From QHXQ01 sp963788965 (GTDB lineage: Bacteria; Acidobacteriota; Blastocatellia; Pyrinomonadales; Pyrinomonadaceae), in the NCBI GenBank assembly GCA_963788965.1, contig CAWBIK010000005.1:248001-312000 (forward strand): a stretch of DNA of 64,000 nucleotides, written 5' to 3'. Made by a program: the position numbers and the translations under genes. The notes beneath the pieces were generated by a model, which saw only the letters and a program-made list of their open reading frames with translations, was not told the origin of the DNA and searched no databases. This document shows positions 42,371 through 52,135 of the stretch, in pieces (within the stretch, counting starts at the first letter, position 1; each line of letters opens with the position of its first letter).

Positions 42371-45300
42371 TCACGCTTCATCGGCGTCGGCGCGTTCGGC
42401 CAACAGTTGCTCGACCACGCGGGCCAACGCGGCCGGATCGACCGGCTTGGCCACATGGGCGGCGAAGCCGGCTGCGCGTGCGCGGGCTACGTCCTGCACG
42501 CCCGCGTAGCCCGTCAAGGCCACGGCGGGCACGGCCGGGTGTCCGCGCCGCAACTGTTCAAGCAACTCGTAGCCGTCTGTGTGCGGTAAGCCGATGTCGG
42601 AGATGATTATATCAAAGCGCACGCGTTCGGCAACGCGCAGCGCCGCTTGCGCGTCGAGACACGCCGTCACGCGGTAGCCGCGCTCGACAAAGGCCCGGCG
42701 CAACAACTCCAACGTGTCTTCCGCATCTTCGACGAGCAACAGGTGCGGACTCTGCGCCGCCGGCCCAGCGGCCGCGTGCTGCGCCGGTTCGGGCGCGCGC
42801 CACGCGAGCGCCAAACGCGGCAGACTGACCGTAAAACTACTGCCGCGCGCGTCGCCTGCGCTCGCCGCTACGACCGTCCCGCCGTGCGCTTCGACGAAAC
42901 TCTTGACGAGGGCGAGGCCGATACCTAAACCGCCGTGCGTCTTTGTCGTGGACATATCCGCTTGCCAGAAACGCTCGAAGACGTGCGGCAAAAAATCCGG
43001 CGAGATGCCGATGCCGTCGTCTTCGATCTGCACGCGCACCTCCGCGTCGCCCGTCATACAACGGACGCGCACGCGCCCGCCCGTGCCGGAGAACTTGACA
43101 GCGTTCGTGATCAAATTCCAGAAGACTTGACCGAGCCGCGTGCGGTCGCCGGAGACTGCGACCGGACCAGTCTCGCCGCACGGCGTAAACTCGATCTCGA
43201 TCTGGCGGTGCGCTGCTTCGGGGCGCACGGTTTCGACCGCTTCACGCAGTACGTTCTCGATGGTCACGGGCAGACGGTCGATCCGCATCTTGCCGTTTAA
43301 GATGGCCGACATATCGAGCAGATCGTTGATGAGCCGTGCGAGCGCCTGCGAGTTCTTATCGATCACGTTGAGGCCGTGCTTGATGTCGGCTTCGATCATC
43401 TGCCCGTTGTTGAGCATGTGGACCCAACCGATGATGGGCGTCAAGGGTGTGCGCAGTTCGTGCGAGAGCGTGGCGAGAAATTCGTCCTTCGCGCGGTTCG
43501 CTTCCTGCGCGCCACGGTAGAGCCGCGCGTTGTCGATAGCGAGCGCGGCGCGGCGCGCGAGTTCTTCCGCGAGCATGAGGTCGTCTTTGTTATAACGCCG
43601 GTTCGATTCGGCGAGGGCGAACGAGAGCGCGCCGATGGTGCGCCCGCGCGCCGCGAGCGGCACGACCATCGCCGAGCGCAGCCCCAACTGGCGCGTTAAC
43701 TCCTGCCGCTTGACGCCATACGTGGGCGTCTCGTGCAGCGGATCGGACAGGCGCGGGTAGAGTTCCGCCAGCCCCGTGCGGATGGCGCGCGGTACGGCGG
43801 CGTCGGCCCCTTCGATCTGGCGTGCGAGTGCGACCTTTGCCTCGTCTTCGTGTGCCACGGCGAGCAGACGGATCGACTCCGTGTCGTCCGCCATATAGAC
43901 CATGCACCAATCGGCCAGATAGGGCACGGCCAGACGCGCGACGCGATCAAGCGTTAACTCGTAGTCGAGCGATGAAGCGAGCACGGCAGTCGTGTCGGCG
44001 AGGAAGCGTTCGGCTGTCTCCGTGCGGCGGCGCGCGGTCACGTCGCGTTGCGTGCCCCAGACGCGCAAGAGGCGTTCGTCTTCAACGATGCCCACCAGAT
44101 TGTTTAAGAAGTAGAGCGTGCGCCCGTCCTTGTCCACCTCTTGCGACTCGGCGTCGATCAAGCGATAGCCGGAACTGATGATCGCGTGCAGGAAGGCGAG
44201 GTTCGTTTCGGTGCGCGGCAGCAGTTCTTCAAACCGCTTGCCGATCAACTCGGCGGCGTGCGTGTAACCGTACATGCGCGCCATCGCATCGTTGCATTCG
44301 CCGACGACGCAATAACGATAGATGTGTTCGAGTTGTTCGGCCTCAGGCGTGTCAATGGGCAAAGGTTGTTCCAACTCGGCGCGCCAGATCGCCTCGAAGC
44401 TTTGTTCGACGAACGCGCGGTAACGTTCTTCGCTGGCCTTGAGCGCCTGCCCGGCCCGCTGGCGCTCTGTGATGTCGCGCACGATGCCGGTGAAGAAACG
44501 TCGCCCGTTGCGTGTGAACTCGGCGAACGAAAGTTCTAACGGAATCTCAGCGCCGTTCTTATGCAGCCCCGGCAACTCGACCGACTCCCAAGAGATGTGG
44601 CGTTGCCCGTCTCGATGTAACGACCGAGGCCGGCTTCGTGCAGGTGGCGCAGATAGTCGGGCATCAACATCGTGAGCGACGCGCCCTGCATCTCGACCAC
44701 CGTGTAACCGAAAATGTTCTCGGCCTGATGATTGACGAACAACACCGTGCTCGCGTCGTCAATCGTGATGATGGCGTCCGAGGCCGTTTCGGCGACGGTC
44801 CGAAAGTGTTGTTCGCTATCAAAGAGGGCCTGCTGCGTGCGTCGGCGCGTCGTGACGTTGCGCACGATCACGATCACTTCGTCGTCGCCACTGGCGACAA
44901 CCCGTGCCTCGTAAAAATGCGTCTCGCCACGCAACGCCAACTCGTACTCGTAATTTTGCAACGTCCCGCTGGCGCAGGCACGCTCGATGTAATGCAGCGT
45001 CTCCTGCGCGATGTGCGGCGGCATGACCTCGGCGACGTGTTTGCCGAGAAACTCTGCGGGCGGGACAAACAGTTCGTCGGGCCGCGTTGCGTGTACGTCG
45101 AGGATCAGCCCCGTGCGGTTGAAGTGAAAGATCAGATCGGGGATGGCGTTGAGCAGAGCTTGATTGCGCGCCTCGCTGCGGCGCAGAGACTCTTCGCTGC
45201 GTTTACGTTCGGTGATGTCGGCCACGAGCGCGACCACGCCGTAGGTCTGGCCCGCAGCATCGCGCAAGGGCGCGGTCGAGATGCTCACGTCAAAGAGCGA

Positions 45301-45928
45301 GCCGTCCTTACGTCGGCGGCGCGTCTCGTAGTTGACGAAGTTTTGGCCCGCGACCGCCGCCCGCTGGTTGCGTAGCAGTTCTTCCTCTTGCCCCATGGGA
45401 ATGGTCGGCAGCGGTTCATTCAAGACCTCTTCGGCGGGCCAGCCATAGATGCGCTCGGCCGATGCGTTCCACAGTTTGACCCGCCCTTCAACGTCGAGCA
45501 CGACGATGGCGAGCGGCGAAGCTTGAATGATCGCTTGCAAGGTCTGGTTCGTCTCGCGCAAGACGGCGGCGGTCGAAGCGGCCGTCGTATCGTCAGGCTC
45601 GTGCGTCAGGTTTGCGAGCGGGTGCGTTTTAAGTTCAGGGTGCGTGTCGAGATCGAGTTGCGGCTTGGAGTCGGTCTGCTTGTGCGTTGCGCGCGGCCAA
45701 CTCGGCGTGCGCCGCTGCGAGTTGCGTGCGCTGCTCGTCGGCGAGTTGTGCGGCCCGCCCGAGTGCGAGCAGTTTCGGCGCAAACAGCAACAAGACGAAG
45801 GCCGCGCCCAACGCAGCGACGAACAGGTATTGCGCCGCGCCGGGCCACAGCCACAGCAGCGCGCCGACGACGAGGACGAGGACGAGGCTGTAGTGCAGTA
45901 AGGAGAAGTTACGAATCACGCGCAACAT
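42371..45928 (-). CDS. Membrane hybrid sensor kinase (PAS-GAF-HisKA-HATPase-REC), two frameshifts
   Basis: Three frames form one gene of about 1180 codons. 45928 to about 45650 encodes two membrane helices (SLVLVLVVGALLWLWPGAAQ, YLFVAALGAAFVLLLFAPKL) and a coiled coil. 45690 to about 44595 holds three PAS domains, for example IIQASPLAIVVLDVEGRVKL and IPDLIFHFNRTGLI. 44595 to 42371 holds the rest of PAS, a GAF domain (LTLDRVARLAVPYLADWCMV), HisKA (FLATLSHELRTPLTPIIGWV), HATPase (DDGIGISPDFLPHVFERFWQ, GGLGIGLALVKSFVEAHGG) and a C-terminal receiver (IIISDIGLPHTDGYE). A missing base near 44595 restores ETGQRHISWESVELPG. The other break lies between 45640 and 45700. Confidence 0.87.
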
Positions 45929-46341
45929 ACTTTGGCCCTCGGATGATTTACCGGCGGCACGACCTTCAACGCGAGGCGACGGCGCGACATGGGCATGCGC
46001 CCTGAAGGTGGAACTTCTTGACAGACTGTTCGGGATCGGGAGAACAACGCAAAAAAAACCTACGCCTTCGGCGCAGGCAAGTCAAGAAAGCAGTAGGCAG
46101 TTAAGCAGTAGGCGGTACGCATTAGGCAGTTGTTACAGTCCGCTCAGAAACGTTTGCTTTAACTAACTGATGACGAGACTGACATCGCTGTTAGTAGGAA
46201 CAACACATTTGAGGTGCTGACTTAACTGCCCATCGCCTACCGCCTACTGCCTACTGTTCTTTGCGCCCGGTCTTGTGATCTGCTAGTCTGTGCTTCATCG
46301 AGCAAGCTTCAGCAAAAATTTCTTCGAGGTAGCAGACTGCT
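45929..46341. other. 413-nt gap between kinase and hydrolase genes
   Basis: No gene seen. It contains divergent upstream regions of the hybrid kinase (minus) and hydrolase (plus) and the AGTAGGC word array at 46086-46262. Confidence 0.6.
46086..46262. repeat. Inverted word array, AGTAGGC type
   Basis: Left arm 46086-46126 has CAGTAGGCAGTTAAGCAGT and AGTAGGCGGTA; right arm 46222-46262 has TTAACTGCCCATCGCCTACC and GCCTACTGCCTACTGTTCTT. About 95 nt of unique sequence lie between. Unlike the other arrays it lies between divergent genes, where a terminator makes little sense. Confidence 0.8.
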
Positions 46342-46992
46342 TTGTATCCGGCCGGCAACCTGTTCATCCCCGCGCCGCACGGGCGGCTCGAAGCGATCCT
46401 GAAAGAGCCGCGCGAGCCTGCGCGCGCCGCCGCGCTCGTCCTGCACCCGCACCCGCTGCACGGCGGCACAATGCACAACAAGGTCGTCTTCCGCGCGGCC
46501 CGCGCATTGAACGAAGCGGGCGCGGTCGCCCTGCGCTTCAACTTTCGCGGCGTCGGCGCAAGCACCGGCACGCACGACCACGCGCGCGGCGAACAAGACG
46601 ACGCCCGCGTCGCGCTCGACCATCTCGCCAACACTTACCCGCATCTGCCACTGCTCTTGGCCGGCTTCTCGTTCGGCGCGCGCGTCGGTCTCGAAGTGGG
46701 CAGCACAGACGCACGCATCGCCGCGCTCATCGGTATCGGCACGCCCGTCAACATGTACGACTTCTCGTTTCTTCAGCACTGCCGCAAGCCGCTCCTGCTC
46801 GTCCACGGCGAGCGCGACGAGTTCGGCGACGGCGACAAATTACGTGCGCTCGCGGCGCAGTTACCCGCCGAGGCGCGCGTCCAAATCGAAATCATCCCCG
46901 GCGCAGGCCACTTCTTCGACGCACAGTTAGACGAACTGGTGCGCGCCATCCGTGCGTGGACGATTGCGACGCTGACCGAGCTTGCCACCTGA
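46342..46992 (+). CDS. Alpha/beta hydrolase (dienelactone hydrolase-like)
   Basis: 216 residues, apparently from TTG 46342 with GAGG about 12 nt upstream. Alpha/beta hydrolase features: ALVLHPHPLHGGTMHNKVV, ALRFNFRGVGASTG, nucleophile elbow AGFSFGARVG, and late acidic and histidine regions LLVHGERDEFG and IPGAGHFFDAQLDEL. The HPHPLHGG..HNKVV pattern defines a short, widespread group of uncharacterised cytosolic hydrolases. Substrate unknown. Confidence 0.88.
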   Translation: MYPAGNLFIPAPHGRLEAILKEPREPARAAALVLHPHPLHGGTMHNKVVFRAARALNEAGAVALRFNFRGVGASTGTHDHARGEQDDARVALDHLANTYPHLPLLLAGFSFGARVGLEVGSTDARIAALIGIGTPVNMYDFSFLQHCRKPLLLVHGERDEFGDGDKLRALAAQLPAEARVQIEIIPGAGHFFDAQLDELVRAIRAWTIATLTELAT

Positions 46993-47023
46993 ATCTGAAC
47001 GTAACAAAGTCAACCACAAGAAA

Positions 47024-47069
47024 GAAATGATGATTGATGAATAGCTGCTTATTCATCAGTCATCATTTC
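47024..47069. terminator. Two-way hairpin between convergent genes (ATGATGA word type)
   Basis: 20-nt arms (47024-47043 and 47050-47069) with one mismatch, GAAATGATGA and TGATGAATA words, 6-nt loop. It separates the hydrolase and acyl-CoA ligase genes and has A/T-rich ends on both strands. Confidence 0.75.
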
Positions 47070-47077
47070 ATTTATAG

Positions 47078-48972
47078 TTAATCCTGTTGTTCCGCTTCGG
47101 CGTAGAGTTGTTCGATCACGTCACGATATTTCTCATCGATGACGCGGCGTTTGATCTTGAGGGTCGGCGTGAGTTCGCCGCCGTCGATGGTGAGTTCGTG
47201 TTCTAAGAGGGCGACGCGTTTGACGCGTTCGTACTTGGAGAGGTCGGCGCATTGCGCGTCCACTTGGCGTTGGATGAGATCGAGGATGCGCGGCTCTTGG
47301 CAGAGGTCGGCGGGCGTGCGCGCGTTGATGCCTTTGAACTGCGCGTAGGCGCGCAACTGCTCGAAGTTCGGCACGATGAGCGCCGCCGGAAACTTGCGCA
47401 TGTTGCCGACCAGCACGACTTGATTGACAAAGCGCGATTGCTTGATGCGCCCTTCGACGTGTTGCGGCGCGATGTACTTGCCGCCCGATGTCTTGAACAA
47501 CTCCTTCTTGCGATCCGTGATGCGCAGCAAGCCCGACTCGTCGAACACGCCGATGTCGCCCGTCTTGAACCAGCCGTCGTCGGTGAAGACGGCGCGCGTC
47601 TCGGCCGGCTTGCGATAGTAGCCGCGCATGATTTGCGGCCCGCGCACTTCGATCTCGCCGTCGGCAGCGATGCGCACCTCAGTCTGGCGAATGGGCGGCG
47701 AACTGTGCCGAGCCGGTTATCTTCAAGGCTGCCCGCCGTGATTACCGGCGAAGTCTCCGTCAACCCGTAGCCTTGCACGATGGGCAGCCCCGCGCCCATG
47801 AAGACATAACCGATCTCTTCGGGCAAGGCCGCGCCGCCTGAGACGAACAGGCGTATGCGCCCGCCGACGCCCGCGCGCCACTTCTTGAAGACCAAACGGT
47901 CGGCCAGTTTATATTTCAACTTGAGCAACGCGGGCACAGGTTTGCGCGCGACCGCGAGCCGCGCCCACTCTTTGCCGACCTCGACCGCCCAAGCGAGTAT
48001 GCCCGCCTGCACCTTACCCGCCCGCGCGGCATGCTCTTTGATGCGCCCGTAAATTTTCTCGAACAAGCGCGGCACGCACAACACCACCGTCGGCCGCACC
48101 TCGCGCATGTTCTCGCCGATCTGATCTATCGACTCGGCGAAGTACACGCTCATGCCGTGATGCAGGTACATGTACATCCCCGTGCGCTCGAAGACGTGAC
48201 AGAGCGGCAAGACCGATAGCACCGTGTCCTGTTCGCCGAAGGCGAGATGACCCGCGCAGTCGATCAGGTTCGAGACGAGATTCGCCTGCGTCAGCATCAC
48301 GCCCTTCGGCTCACCCGTCGTGCCCGACGTATAAATGATCGTCGCCAGATCATCGGACCTCAGTTCACGCCCGATCTCATCGAGCAGGCCCGGTTGCTGC
48401 CCCGCGAGCGTGCGCCCGCGCGCTTCAATGTCTGCGAGCGTGAGCGCGCCTGCGTCCTGCGCGCCCGCTGGCTCGAAGAAGACGACGTGTTCGAGTGCGG
48501 CGCACGGTTGGATCGATTCGGCGATGCGATCATAAGCGGCGCGGTCGCGGATAAAGAGCAGGCGCGCGCCCGAATCGTCGAGGATGTAACGCACCTGCGG
48601 CGCAGCCTGCGTCGGATAGATGGGCACGTCCACCAAGCCCGCCATCTGACAGCCCGCATCCGTCAACACCCATTCGGGGCAACTCTCGGACAAAAGCGCC
48701 GCACGGTCGCCGCAGCGCAAGCCCAACGAATAAAGACCGAGCGCGATGTGGCGTGCGCGCGTGATCAGTTCGACGGACGGGATCGCGTGCCACACGCCGT
48801 CGCGTTTGTAGTTGAGCGCGTCCGGCTTGTCGTGTATGCGTGCGGCTTGGAGATAGACTTCGGCGAGCGTCGTCGGCTCGTCGGGCGTCAGAGGCGTGCG
48901 CGACGGCGCGGGCGACGGCGTGTAATCGGCCGCTTCGGTGGTCACACTGGCCGGCGCTGATTCGGTATTCAT
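47078..48972 (-). CDS. Long-chain acyl-CoA synthetase (AMP-forming), frameshifted near 47700
   Basis: Activates fatty acids to acyl-CoA through an acyl-adenylate. The first frame (48972 to about 47705) has the P-loop IIYTSGTTGEPKGVMLTQAN, PLCHVFERTG and QGYGLTETSPVITAG. After DNRLGTV the frame is lost; the second frame (to 47078) continues PPIRQTEVRIAADGEIEVRG, DDGWFKTGDIGVFDESGLLR, ITDRKKELFKTSGGKYIAPQ and the C-terminal TPTLKIKRR. One missing base near 47700-47706 explains the break. The combined length (about 630) suits FAA1/FadD15-type enzymes. ATG 48972 overlaps the TetR stop in TGATG, so translation is coupled. Confidence 0.88.
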
Positions 48973-49586
48973 CACGCGCTCACCCCGTTAAGAAAGATGT
49001 CGAGCACTTCGTCGGCCATCGGCGCGAGTTTGTAACGGCGCGGGCTGAGAATCCAGTTGGTCGCCATCTCGTCGAGCGCGCCGAACAGAATCTTCGCCAC
49101 CACCTTCGCGTTCAACTCCGCGCGGAACAGGCCCGCCCGCTGCCCTTCTTCAAATGTCTCGCGGATCAGGCGCAGGTACTCGGCGAGGCCCGCCGCCGAG
49201 AACTCTTCCATGAACTTCGTCGAGCCGCGCAATTCAACCTGAAAGACGATAGCAAGGTCGCGGTCAGCGCCCAACCGTTCAAGATGCAAACGCGCGATGC
49301 GGCGCAACTTCTCGCGCGGATCGGTCAGGTCCACTATTTGCCGCCGCGCATCCGCAATCGCTTCTTCGACACCACGGTCGAAGATCGAATGCAGAATCTC
49401 TTCTTTGCTTTTGAAGTAGAGATAGACCGTGCCGTCGGCGACGCCCGCCAGCCGCGCCACGTCCGCGACCTTCGCGTTGAAGTAGCCGTTGCGGGCGAAG
49501 ACCTGTGTGGCGGCGCGCAGGATGGCCGCGCGCTTATCCGCGACGGGCGCGCGCGGCACGGACGAGAGGGAACGGGCGGAACGCAT
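48972..49586 (-). CDS. TetR-family regulator, probably of fatty acid metabolism
   Basis: 204 residues. N-terminal helix-turn-helix at about 17-62: KRAAILRAATQVFARNGYFN, KVADVARLAGVADGTVYLYF, KSKEEIL. The C-terminal ligand domain has LRRIARLHLERLGADRDLAI and VFQVELRGSTKFMEEFSAAG, similar to the FadR/YsiA group that senses long-chain acyl-CoA. It is the first gene of a coupled pair with the acyl-CoA synthetase, so it probably represses this operon until acyl-CoA accumulates (inference from family and context). Confidence 0.9.
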   Translation of the reverse strand: MRSARSLSSVPRAPVADKRAAILRAATQVFARNGYFNAKVADVARLAGVADGTVYLYFKSKEEILHSIFDRGVEEAIADARRQIVDLTDPREKLRRIARLHLERLGADRDLAIVFQVELRGSTKFMEEFSAAGLAEYLRLIRETFEEGQRAGLFRAELNAKVVAKILFGALDEMATNWILSPRRYKLAPMADEVLDIFLNGVSA

Positions 49587-49731
49587 CAGGGGTTCGTCTT
49601 CACACTCCGTTTCGCTTGAACTTTAAGCCGGACTCATTGGCTGAGTGATGCCTCATTCAGCCAGCGCGCTAAGCGTACCAGAGAACACGGCGAAAGGCGA
49701 AGCGGCGCGTTCTGCCTTCATCAAGGCTGCT

Positions 49732-50730
49732 TCAACGCGTCAACTCTGGCTCGCGTTCTTCTTCGTCCAGCGCGGCATCATCGGCGTCTGGGGCGTGGCG
49801 GCGCAGGCGCACGTTGAGCGCGCCGCCGTCGATGGTGAGTTCGCGGCGCGGGTCGGGGATGACGATGCCGGCGTCTTTGAAGAGTCGCCAGATGCGATAG
49901 TTGATGTCGCTTCTGATTTTGGCGTGGCGGCGCGGGCGCTCCGTGCAGACGTAGAGGCGGAAGTCGAGCGTGAAGTCGCCGAAGCCGGCGAACTGCACGG
50001 TTGGTTTCGGTTCCGGCAGCACGAACTCGATGCCTTCGGCCGCGCGCAGCAATGTTTGTGTGACTAGTTCAACGTCCGAGTCGGAGGCGACGCCGACGGG
50101 GATCATGATGCGCGAGCGCCGGTCGGCGTATGACCAGTTGATCAGCCGGTCGCTGACTAGTTTCGAGTTCGGCACGATGATCGCAATGCGGTCGTTGGTC
50201 ATCACAACCGTCGTGCGCAAGTTGATGTAGGTGACGCGCCCTTCGATGACTTTGCTGTCCATCTCGCCGATGGTCACGAAGTCGCCGATGCGGACCGGGC
50301 GCTCGAACAGGAGAATGAAGCCGGAGGCGATGTCGCCCGCGATGTACTGCAAGCCGAAGCCGATGCCGACCGACAAGGCCGTGAACACGACGGCGAGCGA
50401 AGTGAAGTCTGCGCCGACGCCGATCTTCAGCGCGGCCAGAAAGCCTACGGTGATGATGACGTAATGCGTCAGCCGCAGGATGGTGTACTGGATGCCGGGA
50501 TCGAGCTGCGTGCGCGCGGACAGACGCGGCATTAGAAACGCGCGCAGCACGCGCGAGAGCGTCAGCGCCGCCACCAACAGCACGATAGCGATAAACAGGT
50601 TGACCAGCGAGATGCTGAAGTTGCCGATCTCGAACCGGCGCGTGGCGATCTGCAAGAACGACCAGACGCGCTGCCAGCCGTCCTGCCACAGCGTCAAAGC
50701 AAACAGTCCCAACCATGCCTGAACTAACAT
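49732..50730 (-). CDS. MscS-type mechanosensitive channel
   Basis: 332 residues from ATG 50730. Four hydrophobic segments: QAWLGLFALTLW, SLVNLFIAIVLLVAALTL, LTHYVIITVGFLAALKIGVG, and the pore helix SLAVVFTALSVGIGFGLQYI. The cytoplasmic MscS beta domain follows: ERPVRIGDFVTIGEMDSKVI, EGRVTYINLRTTVVMTNDRI and IVPNSKLVSDRLINWS. The C-terminus is extended by a charged Arg/Asp/Glu tail. Opens on membrane tension to release solutes during osmotic downshock. Single gene just downstream of tRNA-Ser. Confidence 0.93.
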   Translation of the reverse strand: MLVQAWLGLFALTLWQDGWQRVWSFLQIATRRFEIGNFSISLVNLFIAIVLLVAALTLSRVLRAFLMPRLSARTQLDPGIQYTILRLTHYVIITVGFLAALKIGVGADFTSLAVVFTALSVGIGFGLQYIAGDIASGFILLFERPVRIGDFVTIGEMDSKVIEGRVTYINLRTTVVMTNDRIAIIVPNSKLVSDRLINWSYADRRSRIMIPVGVASDSDVELVTQTLLRAAEGIEFVLPEPKPTVQFAGFGDFTLDFRLYVCTERPRRHAKIRSDINYRIWRLFKDAGIVIPDPRRELTIDGGALNVRLRRHAPDADDAALDEEEREPELTR

Positions 50731-50819
50731 AATGCAAACCTTCTTTGTGCCCGTCTCAAAATTACAAGCCGCCCACGTCAAACCTAACGGGGGCGGCTCA
50801 TACGTTTCCCTAAACTATC

Positions 50820-50905
50820 TGGCGGAGGGTGAGGGACTCGAACCCCCAAGTCCTTTCGGACGACGGTTTTCAAGACCGTTGCAATAGCCGTTCTGCCAAC
50901 CCTCC
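50820..50905 (-). tRNA. tRNA-Ser (UGA)
   Basis: Class II cloverleaf: acceptor GGAGGGT/ACCCTCC with discriminator G (50823), encoded CCA (50822-50820), anticodon stem ACGGT/ACCGT with loop CTTGAAA (anticodon TGA), long variable arm GTCCGAAAGGAC and T arm GGGGG-TTCGAGT-CCCTC. No intron. The HNH gene ends one nucleotide before its 5' end in the same direction. Confidence 0.95.
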
Positions 50906-50906
50906 G

Positions 50907-51347
50907 CTACTTTGTTCCGTCAACCGTCCAAATAACTTTGTGTCCCTTCACGCCGAGAATGTCTTGGACGTAATGAAGCGCATTACAGACTCGACAGAGG
51001 ACGTTATACTCGCTTAACGTAACCTTACCTTTAACAATATCCCGATATAGTTGGCGGTTCTGTCGAACTTTGGCCGCCAACCGACCGCCGCCATGCACAT
51101 GATTGATCTCTAGCAAAGGAAGCTCATTACACCCACAATTAGCGCACTGCTTACCTCCCAGTCGTTCGATTGCCGCCTCCCTTATCCGCTGGTGCTGTTC
51201 GCGCCACTTACGTCGCTCTGCTTCTGGATCGTAATCGTCGCTTTGTTGTCGGCGTGCGCGCCAAGCGATCATGTAATGCCGCATGAATTCGCGGTGCTTC
51301 TGCCTACCTTGCTCAGTAGCGCGATAACGATTGTGCTTTGCCGCCAT
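50907..51347 (-). CDS. HNH endonuclease abutting tRNA-Ser
   Basis: 146 residues from ATG 51347 (a longer frame reaches 51395). No good ribosome site. A basic helical N-terminus (RYRATEQGRQKHREFMRHYM, RRKWREQHQRIREAAIERLG) is followed by the zinc and HNH module: CANCGCNELPLLEINHVHGGG, then YNVLCRVCNALHYVQDILG. Such small HNH proteins occur as free-standing or intron-borne homing endonucleases in phages and bacteria. The stop codon ends one base before the tRNA-Ser gene, so both could be on one transcript. No ribozyme core or split exon was found around it. Confidence 0.83.
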   Translation of the reverse strand: MAAKHNRYRATEQGRQKHREFMRHYMIAWRARRQQSDDYDPEAERRKWREQHQRIREAAIERLGGKQCANCGCNELPLLEINHVHGGGRLAAKVRQNRQLYRDIVKGKVTLSEYNVLCRVCNALHYVQDILGVKGHKVIWTVDGTK

Positions 51348-51444
51348 AATATAACCCACGCCATTAATTACGCTCAACTCAACACACCTTACCAAAGTAA
51401 GCAGAAAACGGAGCGCGACACAGAGCGTGCTCCGCTTTGCTATC

Positions 51445-51882
51445 TCACTCCTCGTTACTTTCTTTATCGGCGAGGCCGGCCGTGTTCATCAGGACGACGC
51501 GCCAGCCGTCGGGGTCTTGAAACGTGACGCCCTTGTCGGCCCAATATGGATTCTCCGGCGCGACCGGCTCATGCCCGTGCGCGCGCAGGCGTGCGACCAG
51601 CCGATCAAGGGCCGGCTTGTCTACGATGTAAAGCACCAGCAGATTGTCTTGCGACGGCGCGGGGCAAGGGCTGCCGTCGGCGTGCTGCGTGAACTCTAGG
51701 TGATAGGCATGACCGGGCAGACCGAGCATCACGCCGTCGTACCCGGCGTGGCCGGCGAACGAGCCGATCTCGCGCAGGCCCAACGCGTCGCGGTAGAAGC
51801 GCACGACTTCAGTTAGACGGTCGGTCGGGCGCGCAATCCTGACCTGCGCGACCGGCAGTTGTTCGGGCCATAGACTCTGCAT
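51445..51882 (-). CDS. VOC-family (glyoxalase-like) protein
   Basis: 145 residues from MQSLWPEQLP; GAGG lies 9 nt upstream, and the extension to 51918 has no site. Vicinal-oxygen-chelate fold: VAQVRIARPTDRLTEVVRFY, RDALGLREIGSF, AYHLEFTQHADGSPCP, and the second half VLYIVDKPALDRLVARLRAH, ENPYWADKGVTFQDPDGWRV. Metal ligands would include His and Glu of YHLEF and a terminal glutamate or aspartate. Members include glyoxalase I, dioxygenases and antibiotic-binding proteins; the function here is unknown. Confidence 0.88.
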   Translation of the reverse strand: MQSLWPEQLPVAQVRIARPTDRLTEVVRFYRDALGLREIGSFAGHAGYDGVMLGLPGHAYHLEFTQHADGSPCPAPSQDNLLVLYIVDKPALDRLVARLRAHGHEPVAPENPYWADKGVTFQDPDGWRVVLMNTAGLADKESNEE

Positions 51883-52135
51883 CGCTTTCGACCTCGCGCG
51901 TTTGGAACAATCGCGCACATTTTGTGTCTAACGTGCCGGCCGGGTCAAAGACGCGCGGGTGCGGACAACGCGGCGGTGCATCAACGTCGTCTTAGTGGCC
52001 ACGAACCCGCGTCGGCCGGTCACGCGCACACGTCTCCGCGCACGCGCCCGGATGATTTACTTTGACGGGCCTAAGTTATGTCTCGACCGGCGCGCGCCCA
52101 TCAGCCCACACCGACCGCAACGAAGGAGGCAGCCC

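Noticed and set aside
51348..51444. Group I intron or split tRNA-Ser around the second HNH gene
   Set aside because: tRNA-Ser is complete and no ribozyme core sequences or exon fragment are seen upstream of the HNH gene.
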